NCBI GenBank assembly: GCA_030430385.1
Contig: JAUIFO010000001.1
Span: 406,790 to 470,789, forward strand
Length of the DNA stretch: 64,000 nt
Origin: Bacteroidia bacterium
GTDB taxonomy: Bacteria > Bacteroidota > Bacteroidia > Flavobacteriales > Flavobacteriaceae
Reading direction: 5' to 3'
A program made the translations under genes and the position numbers. Below are positions 7,899 through 16,503 of the stretch, piece after piece. Numbering within the stretch: position 1 is the stretch's first letter; every line of letters starts with the position of its first letter. The notes under the pieces are model-generated. The model saw only the letters and a program-made list of their open reading frames with translations. It was not told where the DNA came from and did not search any database.

Positions 7899-9005
7899 AT
7901 GCTTTGTATGGAAGATCAAGCCTTAACGCCTTCAAACCAACTTCAGCAATGTCAAAATTGTGAATCTGACTTAGAGGATCATTTTGAGTTTTGTCCCTAT
8001 TGCGGACAAAAAACAAATGATGAGCTTACACTTGGTGTATTGTTTTACAATACCATAAGCAATTATTTTTCTTTCGATGCTAGATTTTTCAAGAGCTTTA
8101 TTCCGTTAATGTTTAAGCCTGGCGACTTAGCAAACAAGTTTTTACAAGGAAAGCGTTTGTTGTATCTGCATCCAGCTCAAATGTATTTATTCGTATCTGT
8201 TATCTTCTTTTTTGTGGTATCCTTCAGTGCTAGAGAATGGGTTTTGGAAGCTGATCAAATCAATGAAAAAGTTGTTCATTCCGATTTTGAAGCTGAAGAA
8301 AAGCAGCTAGCTAAAAACACCTTAGATTCAGCTGAAATTGAGCAGATTATGGAACCTTTGAAAGCGAATAAAGGTGTTATAGGACTTGATGATGAAACTT
8401 TACAAATTACAGATTCTATCATAAAATCTGAAAACGCAAAACCCAAAGGCATAAATTCAAATTGGGGATTTAATAAAAAACAAATCGATTCTTTAATTGC
8501 TGCTGGAGCAGATGATCAGGTTATATACAAAACAATGGGAATGTCTGATAATCCTGGTTTTTTAGAACAACGATTGTTTGCCAGATTGTTAAAACTAATG
8601 GAAGGAAAAGGTGCAGGTTCTATTGTTCAAGCCTTTTTTGACAGTATTCCAATTTCGATGTTTTTCTTGTTGCCTTTGTTTGCGCTAATCCTAAAGATCT
8701 TTTACTTTAACAAGGGACGATATGCCTATCATTTGGTCTTCAGTTTCTATTTCTTCTCTTTTCTGTTTACGGTCTTTAGTATATTGTTAGCCATAAATCG
8801 ATTTGTTCACGATATACCAGATGTAATTGATTGGTTGGTTTTTGTGTCCACCTATTTTTATTTCTTAATCGCTTTGATTCGATTTTACAAGCAACATTGG
8901 TTTTTATCATGGATAAAAAGCGGCATCATAACATTTGTATTCTTAATGTTTGTGATTCCTACTGCTTTTGGTCTTTTAGCTGCCTTTTCTTTTTTTACAA
9001 CCTAA
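7899..9005 (+). CDS. DUF3667 membrane protein
   Basis: 368 residues from the ATG at 7899; an ATG three codons on (7908) is equally possible. The N-terminus has a zinc-ribbon pattern, C-x2-C (CQNCESDL) and C-x2-C (CPYCGQK). It is followed by the conserved DUF3667 stretch with FKPGDLANKFLQGKR and YLHPAQMYLFVSVIFFF. A charged soluble insert occupies residues ~120-240, and four or so hydrophobic spans fill the C-terminus. DUF3667 proteins are common in Bacteroidota and have no known function. The stop overlaps the 3' end of convergent uvrA by four bases. Confidence 0.85.
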   Translation: MLCMEDQALTPSNQLQQCQNCESDLEDHFEFCPYCGQKTNDELTLGVLFYNTISNYFSFDARFFKSFIPLMFKPGDLANKFLQGKRLLYLHPAQMYLFVSVIFFFVVSFSAREWVLEADQINEKVVHSDFEAEEKQLAKNTLDSAEIEQIMEPLKANKGVIGLDDETLQITDSIIKSENAKPKGINSNWGFNKKQIDSLIAAGADDQVIYKTMGMSDNPGFLEQRLFARLLKLMEGKGAGSIVQAFFDSIPISMFFLLPLFALILKIFYFNKGRYAYHLVFSFYFFSFLFTVFSILLAINRFVHDIPDVIDWLVFVSTYFYFLIALIRFYKQHWFLSWIKSGIITFVFLMFVIPTAFGLLAAFSFFTT

Positions 9006-11785
9006 AGCTTTTCTTTTAAAAACGTACCTGTAATCGATTTTGGGTTTTTTACAATCTCTTCAGGAGTGCCTTGAGCCACTAATTGTCCACCACGTTCGCC
9101 TCCTTCGGGACCAAGATCAATAATATAATCAGCGCATTTTATGAGGTCGATATTATGTTCGATTACGATAATAGAATGTCCTTTTTCAATGAGTGCTTGA
9201 AAGGATTTTAGCAATTTCTGAATGTCATGAAAATGTAATCCAGTAGTAGGTTCGTCAAAAATAAACAAGGCATTATGACTTTTAGAGCCTTTACCTAAAA
9301 ACGAAGCCAGTTTTATACGCTGCGCTTCACCACCAGAAAGCGTAGAAGAGCTTTGTCCTAAAGTCACATAACCTAATCCGACATCTTGAAGCGGTTGTAA
9401 TTTGTTTTGAATTTTGGTTTGTTTGTGCTCTGAAAAAAATGCGATGGCATCGTCGATAGTTAAATTTAAGATATCATCAATAGTTTTGTTGTTAAAGGTA
9501 ACTTCTAGAACTTCTTTTTTGAAACGCTTTCCATTACAGGTTTCACAAGTAAGATGAACATCTGCCATAAATTGCATTTCAATAGTTACTTCGCCTTCAC
9601 CTTTACAAGTTTCACAGCGTCCGCCATCAACATTAAAACTAAAATGCTTGGCTTGGTAATTTCTAATCTTACTCAACTTTTGAGACGCAAATAAAGCACG
9701 AATATCATCATAGGCTTTAATGTACGTCACAGGATTAGATCGAGATGAACGTCCAATAGGATTTTGATCTACAAACTCAATATGTTTTATGTTGCTAAAA
9801 TTGCCTTTTAGTTCAGTAAACTGACCTGGTTTATCGCCAAAATCGGTTAGCTTTTTCTGCAATGCAGGAAATAATATTTTTTTGACCAAAGTACTTTTGC
9901 CACTACCAGAAACTCCAGTGATTACTGTTAACATATCTAACGGAAAGACAACATCAATATTTTGAAGATTGTTTTCTCGTGCACCAATAATCTCTACTTG
10001 ATATTTGGACGTTCTTCGCGTTTTTGGAATTTCAATTTCAAGTTTGCCATTTAAGTAATTCGAGGTAAGGGTTGATGATTTTAGGATGTCTTTAAATGTG
10101 CCTGTAGCAACAACTTCACCTCCAAAAGTACCAGCTTCAGGGCCAATGTCTATAATTTCATCTGCAGCTTGCATGATGTCTTCATCGTGTTCTACAACAA
10201 TAACCGTATTTCCTAAGTCTCTCAACGATTTTAAGACTTTAATAAGTTTTTGTGTGTCCTTAGGGTGCAAACCAATACTAGGTTCGTCTAAAATATACAT
10301 CGATCCAACCAAACTACTTCCAAGAGAAGTTGCTAAGTTAATGCGCTGACTTTCGCCACCTGAAAGCGTATTTGATTTTCGGTTGAGTGTTAAATAGTCA
10401 AGACCAACATTGGTAAGAAATGAAAGTCGATTTGTGATTTCTTTCAATAAGCGATTTGCAATACTTATATCATGATCGTTGAGTTCTAATTGGTTGAAGA
10501 AGTTCACTAATTTATGAAGCGGCATTTCAACTAAATCTGTTATTGTGGTTTGTCCAATCTTAACGTAATTTACTTCTTCTCTCAGGCGTTTACCATGACA
10601 TACATTACATTTAGTTTTTCCTCTGTATCTAGAGAGCATTACACGATTTTGAATCTTGTAGGCTTTCGATTCTAATTCAGAGAAGAACGAATTAAGGCCT
10701 TCAAAATATTCGTTGCCTTCCCAAACAAGTTGTTTTTGTTCTGAAGTCAGCTCAAAATAAGGTTTATGAATAGGAAAATCAAATTTGTGTGAATTGTTAA
10801 CTAATTGGTCACGATACCAACTCATACTTTCGCCTCGCCAAGGAAAAATGGCATTATCATAAATTGATAATCCAGTATTTGGAATAACTAGATCTTCATC
10901 AATACCAATAACATCTCCATAGCCTTCACATTTAGGACAGGCACCATAAGGATTATTAAAGCTGAATAAATGCACGTTTGGTTCGAGGAACGTCATGCCA
11001 TCAAGTTCAAACTTGTTGTTGAATTCAGTACGCTTTTTGTCTGAAAGATTTTCTATATAGCAAGTGCCTTTGCCTTCAAAGAAAGCCGTTTCAATAGCAT
11101 CGGCTAAACGATTGTAAAAATCTTCTTCGTGTTTAACCACAATTCGGTCAACGACCAGATTCAGATCTTTTTGAATGTTTTTTTCAATGGCCTCATCAAT
11201 CCTCAATACTGCATCTTTGTGCTGCACTCTTGCATAACCTTGTTGATTAAGCACATTGAGTTTGTCTTCCATAGAACGACCTTCTTCAAGTAGGATAGGA
11301 GACAATAACAAAAGTTTAGATCTTTCATCAAATGACTTGACCAAGTCTAAAACATCTTTAGTACGATGTTTCTTTACTAAGTTACCTGAAATAGGAGAGT
11401 AGGTTTTTCCAATTCTAGCAAATAGTAATTTTAAATAATCATATATTTCAGTAGACGTACCAACAGTAGATCTAGGATTTGTTGAGTTTACCTTTTGTTC
11501 AATAGCGATAGCTGGAGCAATTCCTTTGATGAAATCTACTTTAGGTTTATTAAGCCTTCCCAGGAATTGCCTTGCATAACTTGACAAGCTTTCTACATAG
11601 CGTCGTTGTCCTTCAGCATACAACGTATCGAATGCTAAACTAGATTTTCCTGAGCCAGACAAACCAGTAATTACCACAAGTTTTTGTCTTGGTATAACAA
11701 CATCAATATTTTTGAGATTGTGCAATTTAGCACCTTTAATAATGATGTTTTCTTTAGGATTTACATCTAAAATATTAGTATTCAT
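9002..11785 (-). CDS. uvrA: Excinuclease ABC subunit A (UvrA)
   Basis: 927 residues, close to the usual UvrA length. UvrA is the DNA-damage sensor of nucleotide excision repair; it dimerises, loads UvrB and is released. Both ABC modules are intact: Walker A GLSGSGKSS near residue 41 and GVSGSGKST in the second half, with signature motifs LSGGESQR and LSGGEAQR each followed by Walker B (YILDEPSIGL, FIFDEPTTGL). Zinc-binding cysteine clusters (CPKCEGYG with CNVCHGK; CETCKGEGE with CETCNGK) are present, as is the UvrB-interaction region after the first Walker A. A clear -7 box TATCTTTG lies upstream at 11812-11819, so the gene has its own promoter. Confidence 0.97.
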   Translation of the reverse strand: MNTNILDVNPKENIIIKGAKLHNLKNIDVVIPRQKLVVITGLSGSGKSSLAFDTLYAEGQRRYVESLSSYARQFLGRLNKPKVDFIKGIAPAIAIEQKVNSTNPRSTVGTSTEIYDYLKLLFARIGKTYSPISGNLVKKHRTKDVLDLVKSFDERSKLLLLSPILLEEGRSMEDKLNVLNQQGYARVQHKDAVLRIDEAIEKNIQKDLNLVVDRIVVKHEEDFYNRLADAIETAFFEGKGTCYIENLSDKKRTEFNNKFELDGMTFLEPNVHLFSFNNPYGACPKCEGYGDVIGIDEDLVIPNTGLSIYDNAIFPWRGESMSWYRDQLVNNSHKFDFPIHKPYFELTSEQKQLVWEGNEYFEGLNSFFSELESKAYKIQNRVMLSRYRGKTKCNVCHGKRLREEVNYVKIGQTTITDLVEMPLHKLVNFFNQLELNDHDISIANRLLKEITNRLSFLTNVGLDYLTLNRKSNTLSGGESQRINLATSLGSSLVGSMYILDEPSIGLHPKDTQKLIKVLKSLRDLGNTVIVVEHDEDIMQAADEIIDIGPEAGTFGGEVVATGTFKDILKSSTLTSNYLNGKLEIEIPKTRRTSKYQVEIIGARENNLQNIDVVFPLDMLTVITGVSGSGKSTLVKKILFPALQKKLTDFGDKPGQFTELKGNFSNIKHIEFVDQNPIGRSSRSNPVTYIKAYDDIRALFASQKLSKIRNYQAKHFSFNVDGGRCETCKGEGEVTIEMQFMADVHLTCETCNGKRFKKEVLEVTFNNKTIDDILNLTIDDAIAFFSEHKQTKIQNKLQPLQDVGLGYVTLGQSSSTLSGGEAQRIKLASFLGKGSKSHNALFIFDEPTTGLHFHDIQKLLKSFQALIEKGHSIIVIEHNIDLIKCADYIIDLGPEGGERGGQLVAQGTPEEIVKNPKSITGTFLKEKL

Positions 11786-11811
11786 AAGAGTTTCAGGAAA
11801 ATAAGATGTGC

Positions 11812-11819
11812 AAAGATAC
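11812..11819 (-). promoter_or_regulatory. Bacteroidota -7 promoter box for uvrA
   Basis: Minus-strand TATCTTTG matches the Bacteroidota sigma-A -7 consensus TAnnTTTG, 27 bp upstream of the uvrA ATG. The -33 element is not clear. Confidence 0.6.
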
Positions 11820-12014
11820 TATAAGTATTTTAGCATTTAAAATAGATTTGTCTTCATAAAAATGTTAAAGTTTGGGTGTTTTTTTTGGAATTTCGGAATG
11901 ATTGTTGTTATATTTGGTTTATAACTCATTAAAAAAGAGACGCCTATTACATAATATTACTTTATAAAGTTTAACCCCAAGCTAAGATTTATTCTTTGCA
12001 ATAAAGTAATTATT

Positions 12015-12599
12015 ATGAGACACGAACTTATCACAGACGCTGTTTTAGTGAGGAACTACATGGATGGAGACGAGAGTGCTTTATCGATTCTAATTCACAG
12101 ACACAAACAAAGAATTTACAGTTTTATCTATTCTAAGGTATTTGATAAAGATATCACTGAAGACATTTTTCAAGACGCTTTTATTAAAGTTATCAAGAAT
12201 TTAAAACTTGGTAAATACAATGAAGAAGGTAAATTTTTACCTTGGGTAATGCGTATTTCACACAATTTGGTTATTGATCATTTTAGAAAGAATAGCAGAA
12301 TGCCGAAATTTGATAATACTGGAGAGTTTAGTATTTTTTCAGTGCTAGGTGATAGTGCTTTAAATGCTGAAAAACAAATCATTAAGGAGCAAGTAGAATG
12401 TGACTTACGTCGTATTATAGAAGAACTTCCAGAAGATCAAAAAGAAGTGTTATTGATGCGTATGTATAAAGATATGAGTTTCAAGGAAATCTCAGAACGT
12501 ACAGGTGTAAGTATCAATACTGCATTAGGTAGAATGCGCTATGCACTCATTAATTTAAGAAAGGTGATTGATAAAAATAATATCATTTTAACCAATTGA
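12015..12599 (+). CDS. RNA polymerase sigma factor, sigma-70 family (ECF-like)
   Basis: 194 residues. Region 2 covers about residues 24-95 and includes the core-binding and -10 recognition segment (DITEDIFQDAFIKVIKNL, then PWVMRISHNLVIDHFRK). Region 4 is a helix-turn-helix at ~135-185 (LPEDQKEVLLMRMYKDMSFKEISERTGVSINTALGRMRYAL). No region 1 or 3 is present, as in ECF-type sigma factors. No classical transmembrane anti-sigma gene is adjacent; instead a 47-codon ORF follows at 12656, ended by a strong terminator. The regulon is unknown. A loose -7 box, TATTCTTTG (11990-11998), lies just upstream. Confidence 0.9.
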   Translation: MRHELITDAVLVRNYMDGDESALSILIHRHKQRIYSFIYSKVFDKDITEDIFQDAFIKVIKNLKLGKYNEEGKFLPWVMRISHNLVIDHFRKNSRMPKFDNTGEFSIFSVLGDSALNAEKQIIKEQVECDLRRIIEELPEDQKEVLLMRMYKDMSFKEISERTGVSINTALGRMRYALINLRKVIDKNNIILTN

Positions 12600-12655
12600 T
12601 ACAATAAGTTAAGTTTTGCAACGTTATTGGGATACACAAACCAAAAAACCAAGAA

Positions 12656-12799
12656 ATGGCAAAACTTTACTCTGAATGTTCACAAACAAATGAAACCCTA
12701 AATCCAAAAAAAGAAACCGTTGATTTTCTTTTAAATTATTCTAAGGCTTTAAGTGTTATACATTGTAATAATTTGAAGTTTGAAGCACTTCAAAACTAA
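12656..12799 (+). CDS. Small protein (47 aa) downstream of the sigma factor
   Basis: An ATG ORF of 47 codons reads MAKLYSECSQTNETLNPKKE, then TVDFLLNYSKALSVIHCNNL and KFEALQN. It sits 56 bp behind the sigma-factor gene on the same strand and is followed six bases later by a textbook terminator, so the two genes probably share a transcript. The amphipathic stretch ETVDFLLNYSKALSV looks like real protein, and I recall similar short ORFs after sigma-factor genes in other Flavobacteriaceae. It has two Cys and no signal peptide. It could modulate the sigma factor, but that is only a positional inference. Confidence 0.65.
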   Translation: MAKLYSECSQTNETLNPKKETVDFLLNYSKALSVIHCNNLKFEALQN

Positions 12800-12804
12800 A
12801 TTGG

Positions 12805-12841
12805 AAAAATCCTGATTCGTTAGTCATCAGGATTTTTTTTT
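12805..12841 (+). terminator. Rho-independent terminator after the sigma-factor operon
   Basis: AAAAATCCTGAT (12805-12816) pairs with ATCAGGATTTTT (from 12826) and is followed by a T run. It is a strong hairpin directly behind the 47-codon ORF. Confidence 0.9.
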
Positions 12842-12861
12842 GTGTATAGATTTTTGTCTTA

Positions 12862-12932
12862 TGTTATTCCGACCGAAACAGTGGAATCTATTTATTTCAA
12901 AGCAAAAGATTTCTCGACTGCGCTCGAAATGA
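12862..12932. repeat. Degenerate dispersed intergenic repeat
   Basis: The stretch runs from GTTATTCCGACCGAAACAG through GGAATCT and AGATTTCTCGACTGCGCTC to GAAATGAC. It is unusually GC-rich for this genome and matches in style the dispersed flavobacterial intergenic element whose arms read GTCATTCCGA... and TCGACTGCGCTCGAAATGAC. The left arm is decayed. It lies between the sigma-operon terminator and the 3' end of nth. Confidence 0.5.
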
Positions 12933-12956
12933 CAATTGAAGGAGAAATGATAGCTA

Positions 12957-13613
12957 TTATTTTTTCTTCTTGTAATAATCATCAATCACAGACTTTCGTC
13001 CAATTGTTATAGTGATAATGTCTTTATCTAAATCCCATCCTCGTGCTGGTGAATACTCACGACCATACCAAATGATTTGAAGATGTAGATCATTCCATAA
13101 CGCTTCAGGGAATAAACGTTTTGCATCTTTTTCAGTTTGAATCACATTTTTACCATTACTTAAATTCCATCTGTACATTAGTCGATGAATATGAGTATCA
13201 ACAGGAAACGCAGGTATTCCGAAAGCTTGCGATAAAACCACAGCTGCAGTTTTATGACCAACAGCTGGTAAAGCTTCTAGGGCTTCGTAGGTTTGTGGTA
13301 CTTTGCCATCATACTTATCAATTAGAATTTGAGATAAGCCATAAATGCCTTTACTTTTCATTGGTGATAAACCTACAGGTTTAATGATCTCTCTAATGTC
13401 TTCCACAGAAAGCTTTACCATATCATAAGGATTGTCGGCTTTCTCAAACAGCAAAGGTGTAATTTGATTGACACGCACATCTGTACTTTGTGCCGACATT
13501 AGTACAGCTACTAACAATGTGTAAGGATCTTTGTGATCTAAAGGAATTGGAATTGTAGGATAAAGCTCTTTTAACGTATTAATAACAAAATCTACTTTTT
13601 CTTGCTTGGTCAT
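12957..13613 (-). CDS. nth: Endonuclease III-like DNA glycosylase without Fe-S cysteines
   Basis: 218 residues. The helix-hairpin-helix LPAVGHKTAAVV holds the catalytic Lys121, and the motif PVDTHIHR holds the catalytic Asp139, as in Nth, a base-excision-repair glycosylase/AP lyase for oxidised pyrimidines. The C-terminal C-x6-C-x2-C-x5-C loop that binds a 4Fe-4S cluster in E. coli Nth is missing: the matching region reads WYGREYSPARGWDLDKDII, and the whole protein has no cysteine. The catalytic centre is otherwise complete, so it is probably active without a cluster. The gene is divergent from bcp with only about 35 bp between start codons. Confidence 0.9.
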   Translation of the reverse strand: MTKQEKVDFVINTLKELYPTIPIPLDHKDPYTLLVAVLMSAQSTDVRVNQITPLLFEKADNPYDMVKLSVEDIREIIKPVGLSPMKSKGIYGLSQILIDKYDGKVPQTYEALEALPAVGHKTAAVVLSQAFGIPAFPVDTHIHRLMYRWNLSNGKNVIQTEKDAKRLFPEALWNDLHLQIIWYGREYSPARGWDLDKDIITITIGRKSVIDDYYKKKK

Positions 13614-13619
13614 AAGTTG

Positions 13620-13627
13620 TATTTTTG
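13620..13627 (+). promoter_or_regulatory. -7 promoter box for bcp
   Basis: TATTTTTG matches TAnnTTTG exactly and lies 21 bp before the ATG at 13649. This supports the downstream ATG rather than the TTG at 13625, which lies inside the box. Confidence 0.6.
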
Positions 13628-13648
13628 CAACGCGTAAATTTACTAATT

Positions 13649-14104
13649 ATGACACAATTAAAAGTAGGAGATAAAGCTCCGAATTTTTCAGCATTAGACG
13701 AACAAGGCAATACAATTTCCTTAGGGGATTACAAAGGTAAAAAGCTTGTGGTTTTCTTTTATCCAAAAGCGAGCACACCTGGTTGTACAGTTGAAGCTTG
13801 CAATTTAAACGATAATTTTGAGCGATTTCAATCATTGGGTTACGAAATTTTAGGCGTTAGTGCAGATAGTGCTAAAAGACAGTCTAATTTTAAAAATAAA
13901 TACGGATTTAAATATCCGCTATTAGCAGATGAAGATAAATCTGTGATTAAAGCTTTCGATGTTTGGGGACCGAAAAAGTTTATGGGAAGAGTGTTTGATG
14001 GCATTCATAGAATCACCTTTGTAATTAATGAAAAAGGAATTATTGAAGATATCATCACTAAAGTTAAAACCAAAGATCATGCTAATCAAATATTAAACGA
14101 CTAG
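13649..14104 (+). CDS. bcp: Thioredoxin-dependent peroxiredoxin (Bcp/PrxQ)
   Basis: 151 residues from the ATG at 13649. An upstream TTG at 13625 is rejected because it lies in the -7 box. The AhpC/TSA thioredoxin fold has the peroxidatic Cys46 in STPGCTVEAC and the resolving Cys51 five residues later, the atypical 2-Cys PrxQ/Bcp arrangement. The KVGDKAPNF opening and GVSADSAKRQSNFKNKY segment are typical. It reduces hydrogen peroxide and organic hydroperoxides in the cytoplasm with thioredoxin. It ends at a bidirectional terminator shared with the convergent gene. Confidence 0.95.
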   Translation: MTQLKVGDKAPNFSALDEQGNTISLGDYKGKKLVVFFYPKASTPGCTVEACNLNDNFERFQSLGYEILGVSADSAKRQSNFKNKYGFKYPLLADEDKSVIKAFDVWGPKKFMGRVFDGIHRITFVINEKGIIEDIITKVKTKDHANQILND

Positions 14105-14122
14105 TAGTATTTGTTATAAGTG

Positions 14123-14168
14123 AAAAAGCCGCTGCATTTTGAGAAACCTCAATGACCAGCGGCTTTTT
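14123..14168. terminator. Bidirectional rho-independent terminator
   Basis: AAAAAGCCGCTG (14123-14134) pairs with CAGCGGCTTTTT (14157-14168). The A and T runs outside the GC core make it work in both directions, serving bcp (+) and the convergent gene that ends at 14187 (-). Confidence 0.92.
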
Positions 14169-14186
14169 ATTTTTATGATAATCTGT

Positions 14187-15665
14187 TTAATCTCCTAAGT
14201 GGACTTGTTCAGATTCACATCCAAATAAACTTTTTTCTTTAATGAGTTTGGCAACACCTTGAGGAAGCATAGTTTCCCATTCATCATTACCCTCAGCAAT
14301 CATTTTAAGTACTGTTCTAGAGAATATAGTTAAAATAGATTCGTCATAATCTGTAATGTCCACAACTTTTCCGTTGTACTTGAAGAATTTGTAAAGCTCC
14401 TTCATTCTTGGGTGTACTTTTAAGTTTTCACTTGTGGTTAATGTATCATCATCATTCTGCATTGGATATAAGTACACACGTAAATCTTTAAAGAATAATT
14501 TTCCGAAGGCTTCTAAAATACCACCACTTAAATGGCGATAATATTTTTCGTCAAAAATATCTACCAGATTGTTAACTCCCATAGCTAATCCCATTCTGCT
14601 CTTCGTATATTGAGAGAAATATTCAACGAGTTTGTAGTACTCTTGGAAATTAGAGATCAGTACGGTTTGACCTAGAGAACACAACAATCGTGCTCTATCC
14701 ATAAAGTCTTGTTCGTCGATTTCTCCTTCTGCTCTTAGATTAGATAGCGTAATTTCAAAGATAACCTGAGTTTTATCAGCATCAACTTTATTCTCTTTAA
14801 TGAACATATCATAAGATTTCTTATACATGTCCATATTCACTTTGGTTACTGGTCTGAAACTTCCACGTAAGGCTAAAATGTTCTTTTTGTATAAGACTCT
14901 AGCTGGTAGAACATTGTTTCCGTCTGGAGCAAACATGACAGCGTCTGTCATACCATTTTTAACCAATTGTAAACTCATCAAACGATTGTCTACATCTTTA
15001 AATATTGGACCAGAGAAATTAATAGTGTCTATTTCAACCTGATCCTTATGTAAATGATCGTATAGATATCTCAGTAATTTTTTAGGCTCATTGTATTTGT
15101 AAAACGCACCATAAATAAGATTAGTTCCTAAAACACCTAAGGTTTCTTGTTGTAATCTTGCATCATTTTCTTTGAAACGAATGTGAAGTACGATTTCGTT
15201 GTATTCTTCATTAGGATCAATTTGATATTTGATTCCAACCCAGCCATGACCTTTATATTTCTTTGCAAAGTCAATTGTAGCAACAGTATTGGCATAAGCA
15301 AAGAACATTTTATTTGGATGTGCATCTCTAGTAATTCGTTCTTCAACGAGATTAATTTCATGCTCCAACATTTTACGAAGTCTAGCTTCGGTAACGTAAC
15401 GTTTGTCATCTTCAATACCATAAATGGCATCACTAAAAGCTTTGTCGTAAGCAGACATCGCTTTTGCGATTGTTCCTGAAGCGCCTCCAGCTCTAAAAAA
15501 CTGACGTACAGTTTCTTGTCCTGCACCAATCTCAGCAAAGGTTCCGTAAATGTTCTCGTTGAGGTTAATTCTTAAGCATTTGGTTTTTAACGAAGGAATT
15601 TCGTCAAACTCTCTATCTCCTTTTAAGGTTATTTCCATTTCTAGTCTGGGTTTTGTCAACTTCAC
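14187..15665 (-). CDS. Conserved protein of unknown function (~490 aa)
   Basis: 492 residues if the GTG at 15665 is used, 483 from the ATG at 15638; both are plausible. No signal peptide, membrane span or recognisable catalytic motif is visible. Well-formed stretches such as LRINLNENIYGTFAEIGAGQ, FFRAGGASGTIAKAMSAYDK and MTDAVMFAPDGNNVLPARVL suggest a soluble, strongly conserved cytoplasmic protein. I recall near-identical proteins throughout Flavobacteriaceae under unrelated labels such as nicotinate-nucleotide adenylyltransferase or TonB receptor. I see neither the (H/T)xGH adenylyltransferase motif nor a beta-barrel, so I do not adopt these names. Transcription is probably independent, ending at the strong terminator at 14123-14168. 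Confidence 0.85.
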   Translation of the reverse strand: MKLTKPRLEMEITLKGDREFDEIPSLKTKCLRINLNENIYGTFAEIGAGQETVRQFFRAGGASGTIAKAMSAYDKAFSDAIYGIEDDKRYVTEARLRKMLEHEINLVEERITRDAHPNKMFFAYANTVATIDFAKKYKGHGWVGIKYQIDPNEEYNEIVLHIRFKENDARLQQETLGVLGTNLIYGAFYKYNEPKKLLRYLYDHLHKDQVEIDTINFSGPIFKDVDNRLMSLQLVKNGMTDAVMFAPDGNNVLPARVLYKKNILALRGSFRPVTKVNMDMYKKSYDMFIKENKVDADKTQVIFEITLSNLRAEGEIDEQDFMDRARLLCSLGQTVLISNFQEYYKLVEYFSQYTKSRMGLAMGVNNLVDIFDEKYYRHLSGGILEAFGKLFFKDLRVYLYPMQNDDDTLTTSENLKVHPRMKELYKFFKYNGKVVDITDYDESILTIFSRTVLKMIAEGNDEWETMLPQGVAKLIKEKSLFGCESEQVHLGD

Positions 15666-15706
15666 AAAGGTATTAAAAACGCAGGTATAACTAAAAAAAT
15701 TAGTTT

Positions 15707-15714
15707 TATTTTTG
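15707..15714 (+). promoter_or_regulatory. -7 promoter box for the metallo-hydrolase gene
   Basis: TATTTTTG matches TAnnTTTG exactly and lies 17 bp before the TTG start at 15732, implying a very short leader and supporting that start. Confidence 0.5.
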
Positions 15715-15731
15715 TTCCAAACTTTCTTGCA

Positions 15732-16493
15732 TTGAAAATAACATTTTTAGGAACAGGGACATCTCAAGGAATTCCAGTCATTGGAAGTGATCATCCTGTT
15801 TGTTTAAGTACAAATCCTAAAGATAAGCGCTTGCGTGTTTCAATTTTGGTTGAATGGGATAACTATACCTATGTTGTAGATTGTGGACCAGACTTTAGAC
15901 AGCAGATGCTACGTGCTAACTGCAACGCCATAGATGGCATCTTGTTTACACATGAACATGCAGATCATACAGCTGGTATTGACGATATAAGACCGTTTTA
16001 TTTTCGGCAAGGTGATATTCATTTTTATGCGCATGAGCGTGTGTTTGAGCAACTCAGACAGAGATTTCATTATATTTTCACTACAGAACCTAAATATCCT
16101 GGTGTTCCAAGTGTTATTAAAAATGAAATTAAAAATGAACCGTTTACTTTAGGGAATCTGAATATCATTCCTATAAATGGATTCCATCATAAACTTCAGG
16201 TGTTTGGTTTTAGGTTTGGAGATTTTGCATATTTAACAGATATGAAAACCATTCCTGAAGACGAAATATCTAAATTAAAAGGCTTAAAGGTTTTGGTTGT
16301 TAATGCTTTGCGTGAAGCTGAGCATATTTCACATTTTAATGTGACTGAAGCACTTGCGCTTATAGATATTGTAAAGCCTGAAACAGCTTATTTAACACAT
16401 GTTAGTCATTATCTTGGATTTCATGATGAGGTACAACAAAACCTCCCAGAAAACGTTTTTTTAGCATACGATACTTTACAAATAACACTCTAA
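15732..16493 (+). CDS. Metallo-beta-lactamase-fold hydrolase (PhnP-like)
   Basis: 253 residues starting at TTG; no in-frame ATG lies upstream of MKITFLGTGTSQG, and a -7 box sits just before it. The metal-binding motif THEHADHT (His74, His76, Asp78, His79) is intact, with later ligands around NGFHHKLQVFG, YLTDMKT and THVSHYLGFHD. The opening FLGTGTSQGIPV resembles the phosphodiesterase branch of the fold (PhnP-like, cyclic phosphate phosphodiesterase), but no C-P lyase genes are near. The exact substrate is therefore open. It is cytoplasmic, with no signal peptide. A membrane-anchored protein gene follows 10 bp later and is probably co-transcribed. Confidence 0.85.
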   Translation: MKITFLGTGTSQGIPVIGSDHPVCLSTNPKDKRLRVSILVEWDNYTYVVDCGPDFRQQMLRANCNAIDGILFTHEHADHTAGIDDIRPFYFRQGDIHFYAHERVFEQLRQRFHYIFTTEPKYPGVPSVIKNEIKNEPFTLGNLNIIPINGFHHKLQVFGFRFGDFAYLTDMKTIPEDEISKLKGLKVLVVNALREAEHISHFNVTEALALIDIVKPETAYLTHVSHYLGFHDEVQQNLPENVFLAYDTLQITL

Positions 16494-16503
16494 ATATTCT
16501 ACT

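Noticed and set aside
13625..13648. TTG start for bcp
   Set aside because: It lies within the -7 box TATTTTTG (13620-13627); the ATG at 13649 is the normal Bcp start.
15732..16493. C-P lyase phosphodiesterase PhnP as firm name
   Set aside because: The fold and opening fit, but no phn genes are nearby, so only the metallo-hydrolase class is supported.
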